A stretch of DNA of 12,903 bases from Nitriliruptoraceae bacterium (GTDB taxonomy: Bacteria > Actinomycetota > Nitriliruptoria > Nitriliruptorales > Nitriliruptoraceae). Positions 6,839-12,894 of this stretch are shown here, piece by piece; the stretch's first letter is position 1, and the number at the start of each line of letters is the position of its first letter. The notes under the pieces were generated by a model, which saw nothing but the letters and a program-made list of their open reading frames with translations, was not told the DNA's origin and made no database searches. The position numbers and the translations under genes are program-made. The stretch covers positions 1 through 12,903 of the forward strand of contig SLQK01000112.1 of the NCBI GenBank assembly GCA_007131525.1. The letters are read 5' to 3'.

Positions 6839-6865
6839 GGGAACCCTTCCGCGTGCGGCGGCGTC
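6839..6865 (+). promoter_or_regulatory. Candidate ECF-sigma promoter of the serpin gene
   Basis: GGGAACC (6839-6845) followed after 16 bases by CGTC (6862-6865) resembles the GGGAAC...CGTT/CGTC pattern recognised by actinobacterial SigE/SigH-type ECF sigma factors. It ends 33 bases before the serpin ATG, which leaves room for a leader with the AGGAGG site. This is a short pattern in GC-rich DNA, so chance matches are possible. Confidence 0.4.
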
Positions 6866-6887
6866 CTACCGCCCAGCGGGACCGACG

Positions 6888-6893
6888 AGGAGG
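6888..6893 (+). promoter_or_regulatory. Shine-Dalgarno deciding the serpin start
   Basis: Consensus AGGAGG lies five bases before the ATG at 6899. The frame is open upstream to 6653, but only this start places a signal peptide and lipobox at the N-terminus. Confidence 0.8.
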
Positions 6894-6898
6894 TCGCG

Positions 6899-8137
6899 AT
6901 GAGGCGGCAGGCAGTGCACGTGGTGGCGATCGTGGCGGTGCTGCTCACCGCCTGCGGCGGGGGTGTCAGCGATCCAGCTCCCCGCGCCGCGGGTGACGAG
7001 ATCGCGGTCGAGCTGGCCGGCAGCCTGTCCACCGAGGAGGCCGCTGCGGCAGGTGCGGCCGTGAACGCCTTCGGGTTCGATCTGCACCGTGAGGTGGCAC
7101 AGGCCGGCGAGAACACGGTGACCTCGCCGGTGTCGGCCGCCGTGCTGCTGGCCATGGTCGCGGCCGGCGCCGGTGGCGCCACCGCCGAGGAGATGATGGA
7201 GGTCCTCCGCCTCGAGGACCCCCGCGACACCCGCACCGCAGCGCTGCTCGCGGACCTCACCGAGACCGGTGATGTGACGTTGTCGATCGCCAACTCGCTG
7301 TGGGCTGCGGAGGGCTACCCCTTCGAGGACGACTACCTCGACCACGCCCAGGGGATCTTCGGCGCCACCGTGGACGAGGTCGACCTCGGAGCTGAGGAGA
7401 CCGCCGACCGCATCGACGCGTGGGTCGATGAGCGCACCGCCGGGCTGATCGAGGAGATCGCGGAGGATCTGGGGCTCCCGAACCCGCAGGCGGTCCTCGT
7501 GCTCCTCAACGCCGTCTACTTCCTCGGGACCTGGACCGTGACCTTCGATGAGGCCGACACCCGCGACGCCGTGTTCCACCTCGCCGACGGCGACCGCATC
7601 GAGGTGCCGACCATGCACCGCACCGATGCCGAGCTCGAGACCTCGGCTGGCGACGGGTTCACGATGGTGCGCCTGCCCTACGGCGAGGACGAGCGATTCG
7701 GCATGGAGGTGCTGCTGCCCGACGAGGAGGTGGCGCTGGACGAGCTGCTCCCCGCCCTCGACGTCGACACCTGGCAGCGGGCGGTGGCGTCCCTGAGCCC
7801 CGAGACGGTGTCCCAGCTGGCGCTGCCGAGGTTCGAGCTCGCCTGGGACCAGGAGCTGACCGACGCCTTGCAGGCGCTCGGCATGGCCTCCGCCTTCGGT
7901 GGCGGGGACTTCACCCCGATGTCGCCGGCCAACCCGTGGCTCGAGACCGTCGTGCAGAAGACCTACATCCGGGTCGACGAGCAGGGCACCGAGGCGGCCG
8001 CCGTCACCGGCGGTGTCATGGTCGAGTCGGCCGGCCCTCCCCCCTTCGTGGTCGACCGGCCCTTCGCGTTCACCGTCAGCGATCGCCAGACCGGCACGAT
8101 CCTGTTCCTCGGGACGGTCCACGACCCGAGAGGCTGA
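6899..8137 (+). CDS. Lipoprotein serpin (inhibitory-type serine protease inhibitor)
   Basis: This is a 412-residue secreted serpin. Residues 1-18 form a lipoprotein signal peptide with lipobox LTAC, and C19 would be lipidated, anchoring the protein outside the membrane. The serpin fold spans about 52-410. It includes the conserved stretches NTVTSPVSAAVLL, ANSLWAA, LLNAVYFLGTW and VRLPY, and the C-terminal RPFAFTVSDRQTGTILFLG. The reactive-centre loop has an inhibitory hinge, EQGTEAAAVT at 361-370, with P17 Glu, P15 Gly, P14 Thr and small residues after it. Spacing from E361 to the RPF motif equals that of alpha-1-antitrypsin, which places P1 at S377 and P1' at A378, with E376 at P2. This suggests an elastase- or subtilisin-like target and not a trypsin-like one. 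Serpins trap proteases by irreversible acyl-enzyme formation. The divergent neighbour is a CPBP protease, which is not a serine protease and is therefore unlikely to be its direct target. Confidence 0.96.
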   Translation: MRRQAVHVVAIVAVLLTACGGGVSDPAPRAAGDEIAVELAGSLSTEEAAAAGAAVNAFGFDLHREVAQAGENTVTSPVSAAVLLAMVAAGAGGATAEEMMEVLRLEDPRDTRTAALLADLTETGDVTLSIANSLWAAEGYPFEDDYLDHAQGIFGATVDEVDLGAEETADRIDAWVDERTAGLIEEIAEDLGLPNPQAVLVLLNAVYFLGTWTVTFDEADTRDAVFHLADGDRIEVPTMHRTDAELETSAGDGFTMVRLPYGEDERFGMEVLLPDEEVALDELLPALDVDTWQRAVASLSPETVSQLALPRFELAWDQELTDALQALGMASAFGGGDFTPMSPANPWLETVVQKTYIRVDEQGTEAAAVTGGVMVESAGPPPFVVDRPFAFTVSDRQTGTILFLGTVHDPRG

Positions 8138-8154
8138 CCGCCGGCGAACGGCGG
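8138..8154. terminator. Hairpin between convergent serpin and GNAT genes
   Basis: CCGCCG (8138-8143), loop GCGAA, CGGCGG (8149-8154) begin immediately after the serpin stop codon. The GNAT gene ends at 8171 on the other strand, so the hairpin could serve both. No T-tract is present. Confidence 0.45.
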
Positions 8155-8170
8155 GGCGGCGGCGAGCGAC

Positions 8171-8677
8171 TCAGCCCGGGGCGAACCTCCGGACCATCGT
8201 GGCCGCTCCCTCGGTGGCTCCCAGGTCGCTCACCGGTGTGAAGCCGACCCGCCGGTACAGCGACAGGGCGGGGTTGTCGGTCTCGACGCTCAGGCTGACC
8301 TGAGCGGTCCCCTCGAGGCGGAGGAGCGCCAGCATCGCGGCGAGCAGGCAGCCACCGATGCCGCAGCCGCGGTGCTCCCGCGTGACCGCGATGCTCAGCT
8401 CAGGGGTGGACTCGTCGACGTAGCCGTAGCCGTGGGCGTCGTCACGGAAGCGACGGACCCACACCGCACCGACGGGTCGGTCCCCCATGCGAGCGACCAG
8501 CCCCGCGTCCCCGGAACGTCCCCAGCCATCGAGGTAGACGGCGAGCTCCGGCGCCCGCAGGGCAGCGCTCAGCGGGGGCCGGTCGTCGGTGCGGCGCCAG
8601 AACGCCGCCTCGTACAGCATCGCATGCAGGAACGGCAGATCGTCGGTGGTGACGGGGAGGATCGACAGGGACCTCAT
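8171..8677 (-). CDS. GNAT family N-acetyltransferase
   Basis: This 168-residue single-domain GNAT protein would transfer acetyl from acetyl-CoA to an amine. The acetyl-CoA pyrophosphate loop is RGCGIG (103-108) within the motif A region ELSIAVTREHRGCGIGG, followed by a long helix (109-121). Motif B is seen as DNPALSLYRRVGF (134-146). The N-terminus (SILPVTTDDLPFLHAML) is the usual first strand and helix, with a substrate-side segment rich in Trp and Arg around 27-35. Substrate is not predictable. The frame is open upstream to 9292, but the ATG at 8677 starts the GNAT fold and the upstream translation is low complexity. The ribosome-binding site before this ATG is weak. The gene converges with the serpin gene and diverges from the HTH gene at 9160. 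Confidence 0.9.
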   Translation of the reverse strand: MRSLSILPVTTDDLPFLHAMLYEAAFWRRTDDRPPLSAALRAPELAVYLDGWGRSGDAGLVARMGDRPVGAVWVRRFRDDAHGYGYVDESTPELSIAVTREHRGCGIGGCLLAAMLALLRLEGTAQVSLSVETDNPALSLYRRVGFTPVSDLGATEGAATMVRRFAPG

Positions 8678-8705
8678 GCGGGGAGCTTGCCACGACCCGG
8701 CGCAC

Positions 8706-8853
8706 GCCCACCCCCTGGGCGAAAAGCAGCAGATACCCGCTGATTCTCGCGGTGGAACCGCCGGTTCCCGCGGCCCGCCGCGACGTGGCGTCGAGAAGCA
8801 GCGGATGGTTGCTGCTTCTCGCCACGGACGCGAACGGGGGACCGTCCCGTGGC
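8706..8853. repeat. Cluster of five hairpins with a duplicated hairpin element
   Basis: Five inverted repeats follow one another. (1) GCCCA 8706-8710 with TGGGC 8716-8720. (2) 12-base arms 8719-8730 and 8739-8750 with two mismatches and an 8-base loop. (3) GGAACC 8754-8759 with GGTTCC 8763-8768. (4) CGAGAAGCAGC 8792-8802 with a perfect 11-base partner 8811-8821 and an 8-base loop. (5) GCCACGG 8821-8827 with CCGTGGC 8847-8853. Hairpins 2 and 4 are related copies: both have the core GARAAGCAGCRGAT, the same loop size, and right arms GCTGATTCTCGC and GCTGCTTCTCGC. The pair flanks hairpin 3 like a REP/BIME unit. No gene is evident here; the surrounding 8678-9013 holds nothing else I can support. 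Confidence 0.7.
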
Positions 8854-9013
8854 ATCGGTTGCTGCTGGTGTGGGCGCCGGTCCGGGCGTCAGGGGTGGCA
8901 CGGTCTCCGGGCGGCGGTCGATACGACGCTCGACGAGGTCCAGGTCGAGGTGGCCCGCCGCAGCGAGAGCCTCGAAGAGGGCTCGGTTCGATCGGCGCCA
9001 GACCCCGCCATTC

Positions 9014-9058
9014 GTCAAGGCAACCTTGACGCCGGCTGAGTGTCAAGCTATCGTTGAC
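9014..9058. promoter_or_regulatory. TTGAC/GTCAA inverted-repeat operator cluster
   Basis: Four half-sites alternate in orientation: GTCAAGG (9014-9020), CCTTGAC (9024-9030), GTCAAG (9042-9047) and TTGAC (9054-9058). Halves 1-2 form a perfect 7-bp inverted repeat with a 3-bp spacer, halves 2-3 form CTTGAC-N11-GTCAAG, and halves 3-4 form GTCAA-N7-TTGAC. The cluster covers the -35 and -10 boxes of the promoter for the HTH gene. A factor bound here would block RNA polymerase; autoregulation by the HTH protein is the simplest guess. Confidence 0.6.
9026..9054 (+). promoter_or_regulatory. Sigma-70-type promoter of the HTH gene
   Basis: TTGACG (9026-9031) and TATCGT (9049-9054) are separated by exactly 17 bases and match the vegetative -35 and -10 consensus at five and four of six positions. 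Transcription would start near 9061, giving an mRNA leader of about 100 bases made almost wholly of the 11-bp array. The opposite strand has a perfect TTGACA (9046 to 9041) but a poor -10 (TTGCCT) at 17-base spacing. Confidence 0.65.
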
Positions 9059-9073
9059 GCAGGCGGCGGCGCG

Positions 9074-9161
9074 GGAGCCGCGCAGGAGCCGCCCGGGAGC
9101 CGCGCAGGAGCCGCGCAGGAGCCGCCGATCAGACGCCAAGGAGATGCCAAGGAGACGCCAT
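9074..9161 (+). repeat. Eight 11-bp units carrying repeated Shine-Dalgarno cores
   Basis: Units start every 11 bases from 9074 to 9151. Units 1-5 are ggagccgcgca or close variants, unit 6 is tcagacgccaa, unit 7 is ggagatgccaa and unit 8 is ggagacgccat. Seven of eight begin with GGAG. The GGAG of the last unit is the Shine-Dalgarno of the HTH gene, and its final two bases are the first two bases of the ATG at 9160. The leader is thus a tandem array of ribosome-binding cores. An ATG in unit 7 (9144) would open only a nine-codon frame that overlaps the true start. Confidence 0.8.
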
Positions 9162-9723
9162 GGCAGCCATTGACCACCTCTCCGACCCCGACGCGGAGGC
9201 CATCCGCGAGGGTGTGCTGCAGGCCTGCCTCCACGGCGCGGATCACGACCACCTCGACACCCCCGAGCACGCGCTGCGGATGGTGGCCGCAACCGACGTC
9301 GCGGCCAGACACGGCAGCGCGCTGCGCGCCGATGCGGTCACGAGCGCCCGGCACTGCGGTCACAGCTGGGCGGTGATCGGCAGCGTGCTCGGCATCAGCC
9401 GTCAGGCCGCGCAGCAGCGGTTCAGCACAGCCGCCACCACCACGGCTGATCCCGACGCTCCAGAGCAGCGGGTCATCCGGCGGGTCACCGCGTTGAACGA
9501 GATGGCGGTCCTGGAACGGGAGCAGGCCGAGGGTTGGCATCTCGTCGGGTTCGGGGTCGGCAAGCTGGTCGTCGCCAGGTCCGATCACCCCTGGGAGCAC
9601 GAGCGGCTCACCTTCGCCAGCCACTCGCTGCTGCGGACCATGGAGCAGGGCGGCTGGCAGATCGTCGGGGTCTGGGGCTGGTGGACCTACATGAAGCGGC
9701 CGGTCGCCGCACCTGCCGGCTGA
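9160..9723 (+). CDS. Helix-turn-helix protein with C-terminal GW-repeat region
   Basis: This 187-residue protein of unknown specific function is a likely DNA-binding regulator. Residues 69-88 (SWAVIGSVLGISRQAAQQRF) are a clear HTH of the sigma-70 region 4-like type often seen in small actinobacterial regulators. The segment before it is helical and Ala/His-rich (about 34-66). The C-terminal part, about 110-182, contains two similar blocks, EREQAEGWHLVGFG (119-132) and MEQGGWQIVGVWGWW (161-175). They look like an internal repeat of a small alpha/beta domain that could bind a ligand or dimerise. I do not recognise that domain. The ATG is set by AAGGAG at 9149-9154, five bases upstream. It has its own promoter and probable operators just upstream and ends before a pair of hairpins, so it appears monocistronic. 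Confidence 0.85.
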   Translation: MAAIDHLSDPDAEAIREGVLQACLHGADHDHLDTPEHALRMVAATDVAARHGSALRADAVTSARHCGHSWAVIGSVLGISRQAAQQRFSTAATTTADPDAPEQRVIRRVTALNEMAVLEREQAEGWHLVGFGVGKLVVARSDHPWEHERLTFASHSLLRTMEQGGWQIVGVWGWWTYMKRPVAAPAG

Positions 9724-9814
9724 GCACATCGCAGCGGGCGCACGACCTCCCCCCGACGGCCGCTCCGCCGGGACCTACAGCCTGACGGCCTGGCTCAACG
9801 GCTCGACGACCGCC

Positions 9815-9850
9815 CAGCGTGGCCGACGCTGCTCACGACCCAGGTCGTGA
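9815..9850. terminator. Two adjacent hairpins between convergent HTH and sppA genes
   Basis: CAGCGT (9815-9820) pairs with ACGCTG (9826-9831) around five bases. Directly after it, TCACGACC (9833-9840) and GGTCGTGA (9843-9850) form an 18-bp near-perfect palindrome that can fold with a four-base loop. They sit between the convergent stops at 9723 and 9858, so bidirectional termination is the natural reading. No T-tract is present. Confidence 0.5.
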
Positions 9851-9857
9851 CGGGTCG

Positions 9858-11537
9858 TCAGGCGGGTCCGTCTCTGCCACGCGCCATCCGTCCGGCCCAC
9901 TCGGGGGTGCTGGCCAGGCTCTCGTGGGAGCCGACGCGCACCACACGCACGAAGCTCGTGAGGATCGAGGCCAGTGCCCGCGCCTCGTCGCCGGCGGGCG
10001 TGCGCATCCCGAGCCGCTCCGCCAGCGACGTGGCCGGCAGCACGCGCACGCGCACCCGACGGTCAGCCGCGATGCCGGCCAGCTCACGGGCCGCCGCGAA
10101 GGCCGTCCGGTAGCCCCCGAGCTCGTCGACCAGCCCATGGTCGCGGGCGTCGGCCCCGGTCCAGATGCGGCCGCGGGCAACACCGTCGACGTGACCACGG
10201 TCCAGCCCTCGCCCGGCCGCGACCTTGTCGACGAACTCGCCGTAGATGCGGTCGAGCATCGCGCTGACCTGGTCCCACTGGGCGTCGGTGAAGGGCTCGG
10301 TGGTCGAGAGCAGCAGGGCGTTGGTGCCGCGGTGCACCTCGTCGGTGGTGACGCCCAACCGCGAGAGGAGGCCACGGGCCACGAACTTGCCGTACACGAC
10401 CCCGATCGAGCCCGTGATCGTGCCAGCCGCGGCGACGATCCGGTCGGCGCCCATCGCGATCCAGTAGCCCCCGGAGCCGGCCACGCCGCCCGTCGACACC
10501 ACGACCGGCTTGCCCGCTTCGCGCGCCCGGGCGACCGCCCGCCAGATCGCGTCGCTGGCCACCGCTGAGCCGCCCTGGCTCTCGACCCGGAAGACCACGG
10601 CACGGACCCGCTTGTCGCGGATCGCCTGCTGGAAGCCCGCCCCCACCGAGTCGGAGCCCATCACCCGCCCCATCGACGACGGGCGGCTGCGGCCGACCTG
10701 GATGATGCCCTGGCCGTGCACGAGCGCGATGGTGGGTCGCCGCCGGTCCAACCGGGCCCGACGGCGCCGCGACGCCTGGTAGCGCCGCAGGGTCACGAGC
10801 CGCGCGTGCTCGCCTGCCCGTTGCAGCGCGGCCGCCACGGACTCGTCACGGTAGGCCAGACGGTCGATGAGCCCCGCCGCCAGCGCCTGGGCCGCCGGCA
10901 GCGGCGCGACGTCCAGCACCGCCGCGGTGCGGTCAGGCTCGAGCCCGCGTCCCTCCGCGACCGCTGCGAGGAGCTGCTCGTGCAGGCTCGCGACGATCCG
11001 GTCGTAGGACTCCCGGTGGGCGTCGGTGAAGGCGCGTTCGGTGAGGACGTTGCGGGCCGTCTTGTACTCGTGGCGGTGGTCGAACTCCGCCGTGACATCG
11101 AGCTTGTCGAGGAGGTCGGCCACGAAGGGCTGCACCATCGCAACCCCGGTCACCCCCACCTCACCGGTGGGCTGCAGGTGGACCTCGTCGAAGCCGGTGG
11201 CCACGAGGTAGGCGAAGGCCGGGTGGCCCGCCTCACTGAAGCTCTGGGCGTGCGCGATCGCGGGCTTCCCGCCGGCGCGGAAGGCCACGATGGCGTCCCG
11301 GAGCTCCTGCGCGTGCGCCCAGTTCTCGGCTGGCGCGTCGACACGGGCCATCACGGCTCGCACGCGCCGGTCGCGGGCTGCGGCATCCAGGACGTCGACC
11401 ACGTCGCGGAGCGAGGGGCCGCGCCCGGTGACCAACTGCGACAGCGGCTCGGTCGGTCCGTCCGTCACGGGGCGTGACAGATCGACGGCCAACACCCGCG
11501 GGGAGCGCCGCAGGCGGCCGAACCGGTGCACAGGCAT
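9858..11537 (-). CDS. sppA: Signal peptide peptidase SppA, 67K type (S49)
   Basis: This 559-residue protein has the two tandem S49 domains of long-form SppA, N-terminal about 40-230 and C-terminal about 265-500. The enzyme degrades signal peptides left in the membrane, using a Ser-Lys dyad shared between the domains. The lysine is K159 in EYKTARNVLTERAF, equivalent to E. coli K209. The serine is S355 in GVAGSGGYW, equivalent to E. coli S409, so the active site is intact. Other markers are ESQGGSAVASD (319-329) and ITGSIGVV (374-381). The N-terminus (residues 1-35) is short and polar, with no membrane anchor such as E. coli SppA has. The protein may be peripheral or cytoplasmic. The ATG at 11537 follows a GAGGA site. 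Divergent from the GNAT-membrane fusion gene; a weak TACCGT -10 lies at 11592-11587. Confidence 0.95.
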   Translation of the reverse strand: MPVHRFGRLRRSPRVLAVDLSRPVTDGPTEPLSQLVTGRGPSLRDVVDVLDAAARDRRVRAVMARVDAPAENWAHAQELRDAIVAFRAGGKPAIAHAQSFSEAGHPAFAYLVATGFDEVHLQPTGEVGVTGVAMVQPFVADLLDKLDVTAEFDHRHEYKTARNVLTERAFTDAHRESYDRIVASLHEQLLAAVAEGRGLEPDRTAAVLDVAPLPAAQALAAGLIDRLAYRDESVAAALQRAGEHARLVTLRRYQASRRRRARLDRRRPTIALVHGQGIIQVGRSRPSSMGRVMGSDSVGAGFQQAIRDKRVRAVVFRVESQGGSAVASDAIWRAVARAREAGKPVVVSTGGVAGSGGYWIAMGADRIVAAAGTITGSIGVVYGKFVARGLLSRLGVTTDEVHRGTNALLLSTTEPFTDAQWDQVSAMLDRIYGEFVDKVAAGRGLDRGHVDGVARGRIWTGADARDHGLVDELGGYRTAFAAARELAGIAADRRVRVRVLPATSLAERLGMRTPAGDEARALASILTSFVRVVRVGSHESLASTPEWAGRMARGRDGPA

Positions 11538-11633
11538 GGCGTCCTCGCGGCGGCCCGGGCCGGGGATGGCCGTCGCGCTGCCCGTCACGGTAGTCCTGAC
11601 CTCGGGTTCCCGCTGGCCGGCTGGGCGGCCCTG

Positions 11634-11663
11634 CTGACCGGTGTGGCCAGCTGGGCCTATCGT
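11634..11663 (+). promoter_or_regulatory. Candidate promoter of the GNAT-membrane fusion gene
   Basis: CTGACC (11634-11639) and TATCGT (11658-11663) are separated by 18 bases. The -10 hexamer is identical to that of the HTH gene promoter at 9049-9054. It would give a leader of about 100 bases that ends in the palindrome at 11744-11760. Confidence 0.4.
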
Positions 11664-11743
11664 CGCGAGCAGACCCGCCGCTGCACCTGATCCGACCGCC
11701 CGGTCGGGACCGGCGGCCGGTCGGCCGAGGTACCAGCCCAGGA

Positions 11744-11760
11744 CGGGTCGGGCCGACCCG
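11744..11760 (+). promoter_or_regulatory. Palindrome abutting the ribosome-binding site
   Basis: CGGGTCG (11744-11750), loop GGC, CGACCCG (11754-11760) form a perfect 7-bp stem that ends on the base before GGAGG (11761-11765), the Shine-Dalgarno of the gene at 11772. A second small inverted repeat, CCGGTC-GG-GACCGG, lies at 11700-11713. It may be an RNA hairpin tuning ribosome access or a DNA operator. Confidence 0.5.
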
Positions 11761-11771
11761 GGAGGACCGCG

Positions 11772-12878
11772 ATGCCAGGGCAGGTTCCCGTGACGATCAG
11801 GCCGCTCGCGCCAGAGGAGACCGGTGCGTTCCGTACCGTCGCACGGCGGTCGTTCGGGTGGCTGGACAGCCTCGGCTTCTCGACCAAGGGTGACGGTGTC
11901 CTGGTCGCGGTCGATGACGACGGCGAGGTGGTGGGCGGCACCGTGCTGCGCACGTTCACGACCGGGGGTCGCAGGATCGGTGTCGTCGACTGGGTGTTCG
12001 CGGACCCGGAGCGGGCCCCACGTGGCACCGGGAGCGCGCTGCGCGACGCCGGGATGGCCTGGTTCGCCGAGGTGGGCGCGGATGAACTGTTCGCGAGCAT
12101 CGAGCCGTTCAACACGGCCTCGGAGGCCCTGCACCGCGCTGGCGGCTTCGCCCCCATCCCCTGGAAGGTGCAAGCCGCACGCTGGGGCTGGCGGTTGCCG
12201 GAGGTGCACCTGCGCAGCCACCTCACCCCCTACGGTACGAACGAGCGGCCCTGGGTGCGACCGGTGGAGGCCGACGAACGCTGGTGGCGCCCACGCACCT
12301 GGTGGACCGCCACCGCGCCGATCAACGTGGCGCTCCTGCTGATCGTGAGCGTCCGCTCGCCGCTGGGCCTGGCCACCGACGTCAGCGGTCTGCTGTGGAT
12401 CGCCAGCATCACCCTCGCCCTCCTCGGTGTCCGCGAGGGGCTGGTGCGCCTGGTCGCCCGTGGCTTCGGGCAGCGACGGTTGCTGCACGTGCCCTGGAGC
12501 AACGGCGTCCCGGTCGCCGGGCTGTTCGCGCTGGCCTTCGGGATCTGGGTGCCGCTGACGGGCTCGTCGGTCCCCGCGCCTGGCGGCACCTGGCGGCTGG
12601 ACCGGGAGACGAGGTGGATGCTGCCGGCCCACCTGGTCGGCGGGCTGACGGTCGCGGCGCTCGCCTGGGCGCTGCTGCTGCTCGGTCCCCCGGACGGTGC
12701 GGTGCCCTGGTCCGACGTCGCCCGGGCCGCGATGATGCTGGCCTTCCTGGACCTCGTCGTCCCCGCGGACCACTTCGTCGGGACCACCGCTCGGCTGGCC
12801 TTGCGCCACTCGCCGGCCACCTGGATGGTGGTGGCCGCTGTCGGCGCTGGGCCGACCGTGGCCGCGCTCCTGACCTGA
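11772..12878 (+). CDS. GNAT acetyltransferase fused to a polytopic, S2P-like membrane domain
   Basis: A 368-residue fusion. Residues about 7-130 are a GNAT domain with an acetyl-CoA loop around RGTG (84-87), in DWVFADPERAPRGTGSAL, and a motif B-like NTASEALHRAGGF (114-126). Residues about 175-368 contain about five membrane segments (183-196, 202-220, 247-262, 284-304, 316-331, with a further hydrophobic end at 350-367). The membrane part follows the layout of archaeal-type site-2 proteases (M50). REGLVRLVARGFG (221-233) stands where HExxH...ARxFG is expected, and FLDLVVPADHF...RHSPATW (325-351) where FNLLPxxPLDGxxVLxWxPxxW is expected. If so, both metal sites are lost and the domain is a pseudoprotease. 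This comparison is from memory and is tentative. GGAGG six bases upstream sets the ATG. The next gene starts 17 bases after the stop. Confidence 0.82.
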   Translation: MPGQVPVTIRPLAPEETGAFRTVARRSFGWLDSLGFSTKGDGVLVAVDDDGEVVGGTVLRTFTTGGRRIGVVDWVFADPERAPRGTGSALRDAGMAWFAEVGADELFASIEPFNTASEALHRAGGFAPIPWKVQAARWGWRLPEVHLRSHLTPYGTNERPWVRPVEADERWWRPRTWWTATAPINVALLLIVSVRSPLGLATDVSGLLWIASITLALLGVREGLVRLVARGFGQRRLLHVPWSNGVPVAGLFALAFGIWVPLTGSSVPAPGGTWRLDRETRWMLPAHLVGGLTVAALAWALLLLGPPDGAVPWSDVARAAMMLAFLDLVVPADHFVGTTARLALRHSPATWMVVAAVGAGPTVAALLT

Positions 12879-12894
12879 CACCGCCGGAGCCACC

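Noticed and set aside
6866..8122. 418-codon open frame on the minus strand
   Set aside because: Antisense to the serpin gene, with no recognisable motif and strongly biased composition.
8674..9018. 114-codon minus-strand frame beginning with TTG
   Set aside because: Its first 40 codons look coding-like in third positions, but the remainder translates the hairpin cluster into Arg/Pro-rich sequence, there is no clear ribosome-binding site and no family match; at most a gene remnant.
9144..9173. Nine-codon upstream frame overlapping the HTH start
   Set aside because: Its ATG directly follows an AAGGAG with no spacer, so efficient initiation is unlikely; it is a by-product of the 11-bp repeat.
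8678..9292. Long N-terminal extension of the GNAT frame
   Set aside because: It runs through the hairpins, operator and 11-bp array and into the antisense of the HTH gene; the GNAT fold begins at the ATG at 8677.
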